A stretch of 64,000 nucleotides of DNA from Bacteriovorax sp. PP10 (GTDB lineage: Bacteria; Bdellovibrionota; Bacteriovoracia; Bacteriovoracales; Bacteriovoracaceae). Both the position numbers and the translations under genes were made by a program. Shown here piece after piece: positions 1 to 7,807 of the stretch. The notes under the pieces were generated by a model. The model saw only the letters and a program-made list of their open reading frames with translations. It had not been told where the DNA came from and did not search any database. Position 1 is the stretch's first letter; the number at the start of each line of letters is the position of its first letter. The DNA lies in the NCBI RefSeq assembly GCF_035013165.1, contig NZ_JAYGJQ010000002.1, positions 1,550,001-1,614,000 on the forward strand. Reading direction: 5' to 3'.

Positions 1-3000
1 GTTGTTGTTGGAGATGACCCTTGGTCGATTTCTACCTCAAGCCCTGCTGACTCAAGATATTTATTTAAACATTTACACATTCCTTTTCTAGATCCATCAA
101 CTCCACAGGAATTGAAAGACTGGATTAAAGTTGCTTTAGAAATTTCTCTGGAAACTTCGGTTTATCAGGGATTACTACTGACAACTTTTATGGCCGAAGG
201 TGGTGGGCGTGTTGAAATTGGAGAAGAAGTAAAAATCGATCCAACGTTAATTGAACTGGACCCAGCGACTTTTGATCTTTCAAAAAACGTTATGGTTCCA
301 CCCAATTCATTTAAAGCTGACGTGGCAATGATCAAAGATCGTTTCCCGAAAGTGTTTGATGTTTTAAAAGCAAAATCTCTAGACTTAAAATTTGGAAATA
401 TGGATTCAAAAGTTGGTTTCATCACAAGTGGTGCCGTTTTTGAAATCTTAAAACAAGTTCTTGATGATAACGATGCTCTTGATCGTTTTTCTCTCTATAA
501 AGTGGCAGCACCTTATCCATTAATTGATGACCTATTAGTTCCATACTTAAAAAACCTTGAAACTTTAATTGTTGTTGAAGAAAAAAGAGGATTTTTAGAA
601 ACTGAACTAAGAGAAGTGATCAATAGAAACAATCTTCAGTGCAAAATCTACGGAAAAAGCTTTGATGGTGCTGAAGGTTTCCCAATATCTGGCGGTCTAA
701 ATTACGATCTAGTTTTAGATAAAGTTTCAACTCTTTTTACCAAGCTTGGTTTGGGCGCTTGCCATCCATCAGTTCCAGGCGTGACGTTAAATGAAATCAT
801 GCCAAGAAGACTTCCGACTTTTTGTCCGGGATGTCCGCATAGAGAAACTCTTTCACTATTAAAAGATTTAAGAGGCCATTTAAAAAGACAAAATATCAAT
901 CTAATCTCTCATGGAGATGTAGGTTGTTATTCATTATCTTTTCTTGAGCCATTCAAAGAAATGCACAACCTTTCGGCCATGGGGCAAGGGGGAGCATTAG
1001 GTTCAGGTCTGGATTTATTTACGACGAATCCTTCGGTTGTTTTAATGGGAGACTCAACATTCTTTCATTCGGGGATTACTGATATTTCAAACTCTGTTCA
1101 GATGAATCACGACATCACTTATATTCTTCTTGATAACGACAACACAGCAATGACTGGTCACCAGATGAGTCCACGTACAGGTGAGTCGGTTGAAGGATTT
1201 AAACGTCCAGCTCAGGATATGTTGAAACTTGTAACAGCGTTAGGTGTTCAAGAAGCGATTGAAATCAATCCGAGTGATAGATACTTTTATCAGAACTTAA
1301 TGCGTGAAATGATTTTAAAGAAAGGCACGAAAGTTATTATCTCTAATAAAGAGTGTGCACTGACTTTTCATGGCCGCAAAAAAGCTGAAGAGAGAAAAAT
1401 CTTTAATAAGAACGAAACCATCCCAGTTCAGAAGTTTTATCAGATCAATACTGATGCTTGTGAAGACTGCCGTGCTTGTGTTGAGTTAACGGGATGCCCG
1501 GGACTTTCACAAACTTTTGATGCTTACGGAACGAAGGTCACTATTGATCCACAAATTTGTGTGAGCGATAGTTACTGTACAAAAATTAAAGTGTGCCCAA
1601 GTTTTGAATTGGTTGAAGTCGCGGATTACCACCCGACTAAATACCGTGCCAATACCAATGGAAACTCAGTTGATTTGAAAACTGAACTTCCATTACCAGA
1701 CAGAAAGAAAACTCTCGATTCAATCGCAAGCGGTGTCGATTACCGTGCCGTTGTAACTGGTGTTGGTGGATCAGGAGTCACGACCATTTCACGTGTTCTT
1801 GCCGAAGCTGCAAAAGTGATGGGGAACCGCACTGACATTGATTTTAAATTCGTTGATCAAAAAGGTCTTGCTCAACGTAATGGAAACGTAACGAGCCATT
1901 TAGCACTATATAAGAAAGGGAAGTCCCACGCTCAAGTTACACCAATGGGTGGAGCTGACGTATTACTTTCTCCGGATTTATTAGATGGATCTCACCACCT
2001 GAATTTTTTAAATGCAAAAGGAATGGCGATCCTGGATCAAAAATTCCAGATCCCTTTAACTCTTCTATTAGATAGAGGAGCTGAGCGCGATCCAATTAAT
2101 GAAATCGCCCTTTCTGAAAAACTGCAAAACGTTTTAAAAGAAAGAGTGAAACTTCTTCCAATGAAAGAAGTGTCAGAAAATCATTTAGGAAAGAGTGTTT
2201 ACGCTTCGGCCATTATTCTTGGAGCTGCTTTTCAAATGGGATTAATTCCTTTTGACCTGAAAGACTTAGAAGACGCTTTTACCCGCACGATGAAAAAAGC
2301 AGAACTTGCCAACAACCTAAAGGCCTTCACTTTAGGAAGAAGACTTGCTCTTGGCGAAGACTTAAGAATCGCCAGCGCAGTGGTTCCGATGATCGATCTT
2401 TACGAAGCCTCATTAAAAGACAGTTCATTATTTAACGGTTCATCTTTAGTAGAGCTTTTTAAAGCTAAAAAAAGTGAAATTGTAAAATTGATTCCAGCAG
2501 AGTTTAAAATCCCTGAAGAGTTTATTGCAAGATACTTACACGACATGATTATTTTTGATCGTGGAGCACATATCGATTCATTCGTCGGTGATGTTAAAAA
2601 ACTAGTAAGTTTATACGCAGGATTAGAGTCTAATCTTTTTGCCATGGCCCTTAGATCCATCGCTAAAACTTATTTCATTAAAGATGAAGTCTATATTGCT
2701 CATATGATGATCAGCCCGATGAGGAAACTTTCGGACGATACAACGTATGGTGATTTAGGAACGTCATATAAGAAGACCTTCTTAAACAGACCAAGTTTCG
2801 ATTTGGGCGAAAAGAAGATCGAGTTTGATTTTTCACCTAGTAAATGGATGCTGAAAATCATGAGACACGCGCGCTTTTTGAGAGCTATCCTTACGACTTG
2901 GCACAAACAAGAAAGAAAGATCAGCTCTGATATAAGGTCGCGAATCCTGAATCAGGCATTGTCATTTAAAGAGCTTAAGGCGCTGGAAAACATCAAGGGC

Positions 3001-3039
3001 TACCGTCAGGTTCGCTATGATATGTACAGTTCTTTATAG
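1..3039 (+). CDS. Indolepyruvate ferredoxin oxidoreductase, fused alpha-beta (5' partial)
   Basis: The reading frame is open from base 1, so the gene begins upstream; 1012 residues are visible. The family oxidatively decarboxylates aryl-pyruvates (from Trp, Phe, Tyr) to acyl-CoA and reduces ferredoxin. In order I see the end of the pyrimidine-binding domain (GDDPWS near the start), a TPP-domain signature FCPGCPHR at about residue 273, a two-cluster ferredoxin module (CEDCRACVELTGCP at about 487, then a second set of Cys ending in KVCPSF), an IorB-like gamma domain from about 580 (GVGGSGVTT), and a C-terminal helical extension from about 840. This order matches the long single-chain form of the enzyme (over 1100 residues) rather than separate IorA and IorB subunits. 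The assignment is firm; the preferred 2-oxoacid is not visible. Confidence 0.9.
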   Translation, partial: VVVGDDPWSISTSSPADSRYLFKHLHIPFLDPSTPQELKDWIKVALEISLETSVYQGLLLTTFMAEGGGRVEIGEEVKIDPTLIELDPATFDLSKNVMVPPNSFKADVAMIKDRFPKVFDVLKAKSLDLKFGNMDSKVGFITSGAVFEILKQVLDDNDALDRFSLYKVAAPYPLIDDLLVPYLKNLETLIVVEEKRGFLETELREVINRNNLQCKIYGKSFDGAEGFPISGGLNYDLVLDKVSTLFTKLGLGACHPSVPGVTLNEIMPRRLPTFCPGCPHRETLSLLKDLRGHLKRQNINLISHGDVGCYSLSFLEPFKEMHNLSAMGQGGALGSGLDLFTTNPSVVLMGDSTFFHSGITDISNSVQMNHDITYILLDNDNTAMTGHQMSPRTGESVEGFKRPAQDMLKLVTALGVQEAIEINPSDRYFYQNLMREMILKKGTKVIISNKECALTFHGRKKAEERKIFNKNETIPVQKFYQINTDACEDCRACVELTGCPGLSQTFDAYGTKVTIDPQICVSDSYCTKIKVCPSFELVEVADYHPTKYRANTNGNSVDLKTELPLPDRKKTLDSIASGVDYRAVVTGVGGSGVTTISRVLAEAAKVMGNRTDIDFKFVDQKGLAQRNGNVTSHLALYKKGKSHAQVTPMGGADVLLSPDLLDGSHHLNFLNAKGMAILDQKFQIPLTLLLDRGAERDPINEIALSEKLQNVLKERVKLLPMKEVSENHLGKSVYASAIILGAAFQMGLIPFDLKDLEDAFTRTMKKAELANNLKAFTLGRRLALGEDLRIASAVVPMIDLYEASLKDSSLFNGSSLVELFKAKKSEIVKLIPAEFKIPEEFIARYLHDMIIFDRGAHIDSFVGDVKKLVSLYAGLESNLFAMALRSIAKTYFIKDEVYIAHMMISPMRKLSDDTTYGDLGTSYKKTFLNRPSFDLGEKKIEFDFSPSKWMLKIMRHARFLRAILTTWHKQERKISSDIRSRILNQALSFKELKALENIKGYRQVRYDMYSSL

Positions 3040-3060
3040 GCCTATGTAATTAGTTCATAC

Positions 3061-3127
3061 GTCCACCTGTAAGGCCAAAAGGCCGGTTATAATCTCACCA
3101 TTATAACTTTAAAGACCACAGGTGGAC
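3061..3127 (+). promoter_or_regulatory. Three-stem inverted-repeat leader covering the ribosome binding site
   Basis: Three perfect nested inverted repeats are visible. The closing stem is GTCCACCTGT (3061-3070) with ACAGGTGGAC (3118-3127). Inside are GGCC-AAAA-GGCC (3073-3084) and GTTATAAT (3086-3093) with ATTATAAC (3100-3107). As RNA this folds as a three-way junction, and the 3' arm of the closing stem contains AGGTGG, the Shine-Dalgarno of the gene starting at 3130. An alternative reading is that TATAAT at 3088-3093 is a -10 box, in which case the transcript starts inside the element and the junction does not form; no good -35 is visible for it. Confidence 0.6.
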
Positions 3128-3129
3128 TT

Positions 3130-3555
3130 ATGAAAATCTTCATTACTTTTATCATTCTTACTATTTCATCAAATGTATTTGCAGAAGGTGCCTGGGAACT
3201 AAAATGTACGAGTAGCGAAGGGATCTCATTGCATGTTGCTAATGGTATTTCTGAAATGGAAGTTCTTCCGGCTGAAGGTTCAGGCGCACCTATTTCTAAA
3301 GCAAAAATTAATCTTGAAGACTATAGCAGCGATGAAGATTTTGGCATTGAAGTTAAGTGGACCGGTGAAAGAGAAATTCTAAGCGATTCAATTGATAGTA
3401 TTGATGGGCATGATGTTGCCGTTACTGTTTTCAAACAAAAAATTAATATCCTAAATTTTGGAATGATCTTAAAGACTGCTGAGATGACTTGTACTGATTC
3501 AGTTACTACAAGCTCAGGGTCTGATGAAACATTATTTCTTAACGAACAAATTTAA
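3130..3555 (+). CDS. Small exported protein, unknown function
   Basis: This is a 141-residue protein with a Sec signal peptide (MK, hydrophobic core, cleavage after FAEG at about residue 19). The mature part is acidic and probably beta-rich, with two Cys (C26 in the mature N-terminus and one near residue 122, ELKC and MTC) that could pair in the periplasm. I recognise no family. The ATG follows AGGTGG by four bases, but that ribosome site is also the 3' arm of a long inverted repeat, so translation may be structurally controlled. It stands alone between the oxidoreductase and the large exported protein at 3712. Confidence 0.75.
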   Translation: MKIFITFIILTISSNVFAEGAWELKCTSSEGISLHVANGISEMEVLPAEGSGAPISKAKINLEDYSSDEDFGIEVKWTGEREILSDSIDSIDGHDVAVTVFKQKINILNFGMILKTAEMTCTDSVTTSSGSDETLFLNEQI

Positions 3556-3602
3556 TAAAGTATTGGCCATGTGCTTGCATTAAGCTCATGTGATAATAAC
3601 TC

Positions 3603-3690
3603 CACCAAAATAACGGACTGTTTTTGGAGACCATTAGACACTAGTGTAGTGTCTTTTTGGCCCTAAAAACCGTTTTTTATTATTTTGGTG
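3603..3690 (+). promoter_or_regulatory. Long nested inverted repeat in the leader of the 3712 gene
   Basis: CACCAAAATAA (3603-3613) pairs perfectly with TTATTTTGGTG (3680-3690). The stem continues with CGG (3614-3616) and CCG (3670-3672) after a T-rich 3' bulge, then TTTTT (3621-3625) with AAAAA (3665-3669). At the centre is the hairpin AGACACT-agtgt-AGTGTCT. The element ends eight bases before the GGGAG ribosome site (3698-3702) of the next gene. It could be an attenuator or another leader RNA. Confidence 0.5.
3636..3658 (+). terminator. Intrinsic terminator-like hairpin after the 3130 gene
   Basis: A perfect 7-bp stem, AGACACT (3636-3642) with AGTGTCT (3648-3654), has a five-base loop and is followed by more T. 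It is the innermost hairpin of the longer repeat at 3603-3690, so termination could depend on which arms pair. The stem has few G-C pairs. Confidence 0.5.
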
Positions 3691-3711
3691 TCGTCTTGGG
3701 AGACTCTTATT

Positions 3712-6700
3712 ATGCGTTTATTCACACGATTATTTTTACTGATCGCCGCCTTAGTAGGAGCTGTTGAAGCGAATGCTGCCGGAGAAATTCCTGGTTACAT
3801 TGGTAACCAATCTTTTAGATTAAGCGATGATCGCGAATTAAGCGACATGGTAAGAAGAGCAGAAGACGCTAAGATCGAAGTGGTTCGTGCAGAACAATCA
3901 CAAAATCAACTAGCAGATCAGTTAAGAGTTCTAGAAACTCAAAAACGCACATTAGATGAAAGATCAGCTGCTCTTCAAAGAGAGATTGATTCATTAGCAA
4001 CAGGCCGCAAAGCACTTGCTGGAAATCTAGAAGTCCTAAAACAACAACCAGAAGTAAACGCTGCTGCCATCACAACGACAACTGCTGAAATCGCAAGACT
4101 AGACGCTGAGATCGCTGAAAAGTCTCGTCAGGCCGGAGCTGTAAAATTAGAAAGTGCTCCCTTAAATGTTCGCATCGATCAAATTAGAAATGATTTCAAT
4201 ATTTCAGCAAGAAGAACAGAAGACGCTCGCCAAAGAATGCAAATCGCTGGTCGCAACCAGGAACAATACAGAAATGATTTAATTGTAGCTGTTAAGAAAA
4301 TTAACGGAGAAGGTGCTCGCGTTGGACAAAGTGACGGAGCAATGGATGGAGCTGATCTTTCAGCTAAAACGGCTTACGATCGCGGAACGGTTGATGGGCG
4401 ATACGATGGTCAACAACAAGGAACAGTAGACGGGCAAGCTCGTTACTATAGAGCTGGAGCTGAGCAAGGAGACCGCGAAGGAACATCTCGCGCGACTCTT
4501 GATGGAAATAGAGACGGAACAAATGAAGGGACAATTAACGGAAATAAAAGTGCAGGTTCAAGAGAAGGACGTGTTGCCGGAATTAAAAGAGGTGATGCAA
4601 GTAATGCTGCTGCAGTAGGAACTGACCAAGGTAAAAAAGCTGGAATGGCACGTGCTGTATCAACTGGACAAGCTGATGGACGCAACATCGGTGAACTTGA
4701 AACAACAAAAAAATTAGAATCAGGTGAATTAAAATCAGTAAACTTAAATGGATCATTCGCTGGTAGTTTCCAGAGAAGATCTCCAGAATACGCAGGGGAC
4801 TTTAACGGTCCAAACTACAAGCCAAGAATTAACCACAGCAAAGAAATTATGGTTAAGGCCTTCGCTGATGGATACAACTTTAACTATAGACAATACGCTC
4901 GTTTCGAATTCCAAAGAAGAATCGATGCTGATTACAATCAATACTATGACCAAAACTACAGAACAGCTTACGACTCAGCAGTAAGTCGTGAATACCCATC
5001 TTACTTTGATCAAGGTAGACGTGATGGTGATGCGCAAGGGTACGCCCGCACTTACCCAATCGTTAGAGCTGAAGCTTACAGAATTGCTTTTGAAAAACTG
5101 GATTCATCACCATCAAGATCAAGTGCTGAATACAAAGCTAGTTACACTGAATCAGAACTATTTGCTTTCAACCAAAGATATGAAGATATTAGACGTGCTA
5201 ACTATGACCGCGTAGAAAGCGATACATTTACAGCAAACATTGCTGCTCAAACAGAAATCTACCGTCAAAAAAGAACGGCAGAAGTTATTGCGATTTATAA
5301 CAACAACCCAATCTTAGAATTCGTATCAAGTGACATGCTTGATGGCGGGATTAAAGGTGTTGCTCTTCTGGATGGAGTTTTCCAACCAGGTGAGACAACG
5401 AACCACAATGTTGTTTTAAGAAATTACGGATTTAAATCGGCAACAAATGTTTCAGTTCAATTAGAAAACGGAGCTGCAGTAAAACTTCCAGAAGTTCCAG
5501 CAAGAAGTTTAGTTATTGTTAAAGGTGCAGCTCAAGGTTCTGTGACTGCAGGTTTAGGAAGTGTATTCAGATCGGCCCTAAGTGTTGTTTCTCCACTTGC
5601 AACAAACGATGCAGTAGAAGGACGCTTTTATGACAAAGCATCTAATGGAATTGTAAAAGCAGCTGACCAAAAAGCAGTTCGAGTTGCTTACCCATTATCT
5701 CTTGCAGGATTATCACTTGAGTCTCAATTGCTAAAAGGATCTAAGAATAAACTTAAAATGACGTTAACGAATAATTCGAAACGTGAATATAAAGGTGAGC
5801 TTAAAATTAAGCTTCTAGCGAATTCTCAAAACGCGATCATTACAAAAGAATTCTCTAATGTGGCCGCTGTTGCATCAAGTGTAAGTTTAACTGACGCTGA
5901 GATTCTGGTTACATCTGAGCAAGATGTTTATAGAGATCTATCAATCTCTGCAACTGTTGAGCAAAACGGAGTATTGATCGGTGTTTTACCTCAAGACTTC
6001 ATCACTATGGCAAAAGCTCAGTACGTAGAAAAAGCAAAACTTCCAGTTATCATTGCTGATACTGATAAAAGTTTAGATACATTCGTTGACGCTCTAAATG
6101 CTGCTGGTGGAACAGATAAAGTTTCAGTTCTGGACTTATCACTTGCGAGCTTAAACGCAGCGACGATCGCAAACGGTCTGTCTGGTAAAGTGGTAGTGTT
6201 AGTAGATAACTCAGACGGGGCAAGTGTTAAGACTTTAAACAGCTTCCTTGCTAAGTCAAAAACATCAGCTTTCTTGATGGTTGATAGTGCTAACCTTGGA
6301 TTGAAAAACGTTAAGTCCCTTGGATCTCTAAAAGATGCAGCAAGCTTACTATACGGAAAACGTAGAATGTATTTCTCTAACCCACACAGAGCTGCTGAGG
6401 TTGTGAAGTCATCTGCTTTCATCCAATCGAGTGTAAACGCAGTACCGTCGGACTTAGTTCTAGCTCAGAAATTTATTATGAGTGGACCAGAGTTAATTGC
6501 TGACCTTAAAGTAACGATGACTCCAGAGAGTTATGCAACTCCAAACGAAACGATGAAAATCTTCTCTTTAAGATCTCTGTCTGAAGTTGTAAACATCAAT
6601 GCTGCTTACGATGAGTCTGGTGGAATTTTCAGCCGTGACAAAAAATGGGCAAAGATGATTGAAGAAGATGGAACACTTTTCCATAACCAAATGAAGGCCG

Positions 6701-6957
6701 CATCTTCTGGTGGTGTAGTAACGTCAAAACTGCCAATGATTCTTTCTGCTATCGCATTAAGAGACGCTGTGAAGACATCAATGAGTGGAGCTGATGGCGT
6801 ATCAGACGTTATGAAGCAAAAGATCCAAAACGCAACTAATGGAGTTTTGGACGATATGGAAGATTCATTCAAGAAAAGTTTGAAAAAGGATTTCGGTGCG
6901 CTTTATAATAAGGCCTATGACTATGCAGCTGTACACCGCCCATTCGCCATTGATTAA
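3712..6957 (+). CDS. Large exported protein with coiled coil and Gly-tetrad helix
   Basis: The product is 1081 residues. I chose ATG 3712 over the upstream TTG at 3685 because GGGAG lies nine bases before it and the protein then opens with a good signal peptide (MRLFTRLFLLIAALVG, cleavage after ANA). Residues about 40-190 are a predicted coiled coil rich in E, Q, A and R. Residues about 205-330 place Gly at nearly every fourth position (for example YDRGTVDGRYDG), which puts Gly along one helix face, like the GxxxG stretch of FliH. A Tyr/Arg-rich part follows, then from about 540 a beta-sandwich-like section (FQPGETTNHNVVLRN) suggestive of a CARDB-type fold, and an alpha/beta C-terminal part. 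It has no enzyme motif. I do not recognise the family; a periplasmic or surface structural role is inferred. Confidence 0.8.
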   Translation: MRLFTRLFLLIAALVGAVEANAAGEIPGYIGNQSFRLSDDRELSDMVRRAEDAKIEVVRAEQSQNQLADQLRVLETQKRTLDERSAALQREIDSLATGRKALAGNLEVLKQQPEVNAAAITTTTAEIARLDAEIAEKSRQAGAVKLESAPLNVRIDQIRNDFNISARRTEDARQRMQIAGRNQEQYRNDLIVAVKKINGEGARVGQSDGAMDGADLSAKTAYDRGTVDGRYDGQQQGTVDGQARYYRAGAEQGDREGTSRATLDGNRDGTNEGTINGNKSAGSREGRVAGIKRGDASNAAAVGTDQGKKAGMARAVSTGQADGRNIGELETTKKLESGELKSVNLNGSFAGSFQRRSPEYAGDFNGPNYKPRINHSKEIMVKAFADGYNFNYRQYARFEFQRRIDADYNQYYDQNYRTAYDSAVSREYPSYFDQGRRDGDAQGYARTYPIVRAEAYRIAFEKLDSSPSRSSAEYKASYTESELFAFNQRYEDIRRANYDRVESDTFTANIAAQTEIYRQKRTAEVIAIYNNNPILEFVSSDMLDGGIKGVALLDGVFQPGETTNHNVVLRNYGFKSATNVSVQLENGAAVKLPEVPARSLVIVKGAAQGSVTAGLGSVFRSALSVVSPLATNDAVEGRFYDKASNGIVKAADQKAVRVAYPLSLAGLSLESQLLKGSKNKLKMTLTNNSKREYKGELKIKLLANSQNAIITKEFSNVAAVASSVSLTDAEILVTSEQDVYRDLSISATVEQNGVLIGVLPQDFITMAKAQYVEKAKLPVIIADTDKSLDTFVDALNAAGGTDKVSVLDLSLASLNAATIANGLSGKVVVLVDNSDGASVKTLNSFLAKSKTSAFLMVDSANLGLKNVKSLGSLKDAASLLYGKRRMYFSNPHRAAEVVKSSAFIQSSVNAVPSDLVLAQKFIMSGPELIADLKVTMTPESYATPNETMKIFSLRSLSEVVNINAAYDESGGIFSRDKKWAKMIEEDGTLFHNQMKAASSGGVVTSKLPMILSAIALRDAVKTSMSGADGVSDVMKQKIQNATNGVLDDMEDSFKKSLKKDFGALYNKAYDYAAVHRPFAID

Positions 6958-6982
6958 TCACATCTTTAAAAAGAATTTTTTA

Positions 6983-7777
6983 ATGAGGCCGCTCCTTTAT
7001 GGAGCGGTCTTTTTTTTCATACTCATCAATTTAAATCCCGCTCATGCCAGTTTGAAGATCGCAGTCGTTGATACCGGCTTCTGCTCACAAAAGGCCCTTA
7101 CTAAGTCAAAAACTCATGTTGTGAAGCCCGCTCGTGATATGACGGGGACGAATAGCTACAACTGTAAAAAAATAACGGATAAAGAGCTTAAAGGCGGCGG
7201 ACGCTTTCACGGACAAAATGTTTTAAATGAATTTTTGTCTTACCTTCCGAAAAAAATCAATCTGACCATTTACCCATTAGTCGTTTATGACAATAGGGGA
7301 AATCAAACAGCATCAGCGTGGAAGAAGGCGATAGATTTTGTTGAAACAGAAAAGATAGATATGGTGCTGACGGCCTCAGGATTTATTTCAACTGAAAAAG
7401 TTGTGAAAGACCTGCCATCGATCTGGTTTGTTCCATCGGGAAGAACGGAGCGCTCAATTACAAGTAAAACAGTCTTGTTTCCCCAAAGTCTTGCACCAAC
7501 TCCCAATATTTTTGTGATTGGTGATTATTATGACGGGGAGCAGATTATTTACGATCAGGCCTTGTTATATCAGGATCAAATTGATTACTATTTTCCTTCG
7601 GGGAAAAAAGACTTCACAGGGACTTCTCGTGCTGTGGCCGAGGCGATGGCAAAAGCACTGCAAAAATGTTTTATCGAAAAAGATATTATTGCGGCCCACT
7701 CACTAAGACTTTGTTTACTAAAATCGGCCAAAACCCTTAAAGATCCTATTCTTAAAAAAGAGTTCAAAACCTTCTAA
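6983..7777 (+). CDS. Small subtilisin-like (S8-type) serine protease, exported
   Basis: The product is 264 residues from ATG 6983, which gives a clean signal peptide (GAVFFFILINLNPAHA). A longer frame from 6896 overlaps the previous gene and hides the signal. All three subtilase catalytic motifs are visible in order: Asp in AVVDTG (D30), His in FHGQN (H76) and Ser in FTGTSRA (S215). The protein is shorter than typical S8 catalytic domains (about 270-300 after removal of the propeptide) and has no obvious propeptide. It follows the large exported protein by 25 bases. Its first codons coincide with a strong intrinsic terminator, which is odd. Protease class is inferred from motif order; overall similarity is low, so it could be an inactive relative. 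Confidence 0.75.
   Translation: MRPLLYGAVFFFILINLNPAHASLKIAVVDTGFCSQKALTKSKTHVVKPARDMTGTNSYNCKKITDKELKGGGRFHGQNVLNEFLSYLPKKINLTIYPLVVYDNRGNQTASAWKKAIDFVETEKIDMVLTASGFISTEKVVKDLPSIWFVPSGRTERSITSKTVLFPQSLAPTPNIFVIGDYYDGEQIIYDQALLYQDQIDYYFPSGKKDFTGTSRAVAEAMAKALQKCFIEKDIIAAHSLRLCLLKSAKTLKDPILKKEFKTF
6987..7017 (+). terminator. Strong intrinsic terminator inside signal-peptide codons
   Basis: GGCCGCTCC (6987-6995) pairs with GGAGCGGTC (7001-7009), nine pairs with one G-T, around a TTTAT loop and followed by eight T (7010-7017). It sits 30 bases after the stop of the 3712 gene, where a terminator is expected, yet it is also codons 2-12 of the protease gene starting at 6983; the T run encodes Phe-Phe-Phe of the signal peptide. 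Confidence 0.8.
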
Positions 7778-7807
7778 ATCAATTCTTTTAGTGATAAACT
7801 TCTCTCT

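Noticed and set aside
3088-3093. TATAAT as a definite -10 promoter
   Set aside because: No acceptable -35 or TG extension is seen and it lies in a perfect inverted repeat; it is kept only as an alternative.
3685-3711. Upstream TTG start for the 1081-residue exported protein
   Set aside because: It would add residues before the signal peptide, and the GGGAG ribosome site lies between it and ATG 3712.
6018-6422. 134-residue frame antisense to the large exported protein
   Set aside because: It lies wholly inside a long gene with good codon pattern and has no ribosome site.
6896-6982. Upstream ATG for the subtilisin-like protein
   Set aside because: It overlaps the previous gene and places about 29 polar residues before a clean signal peptide.
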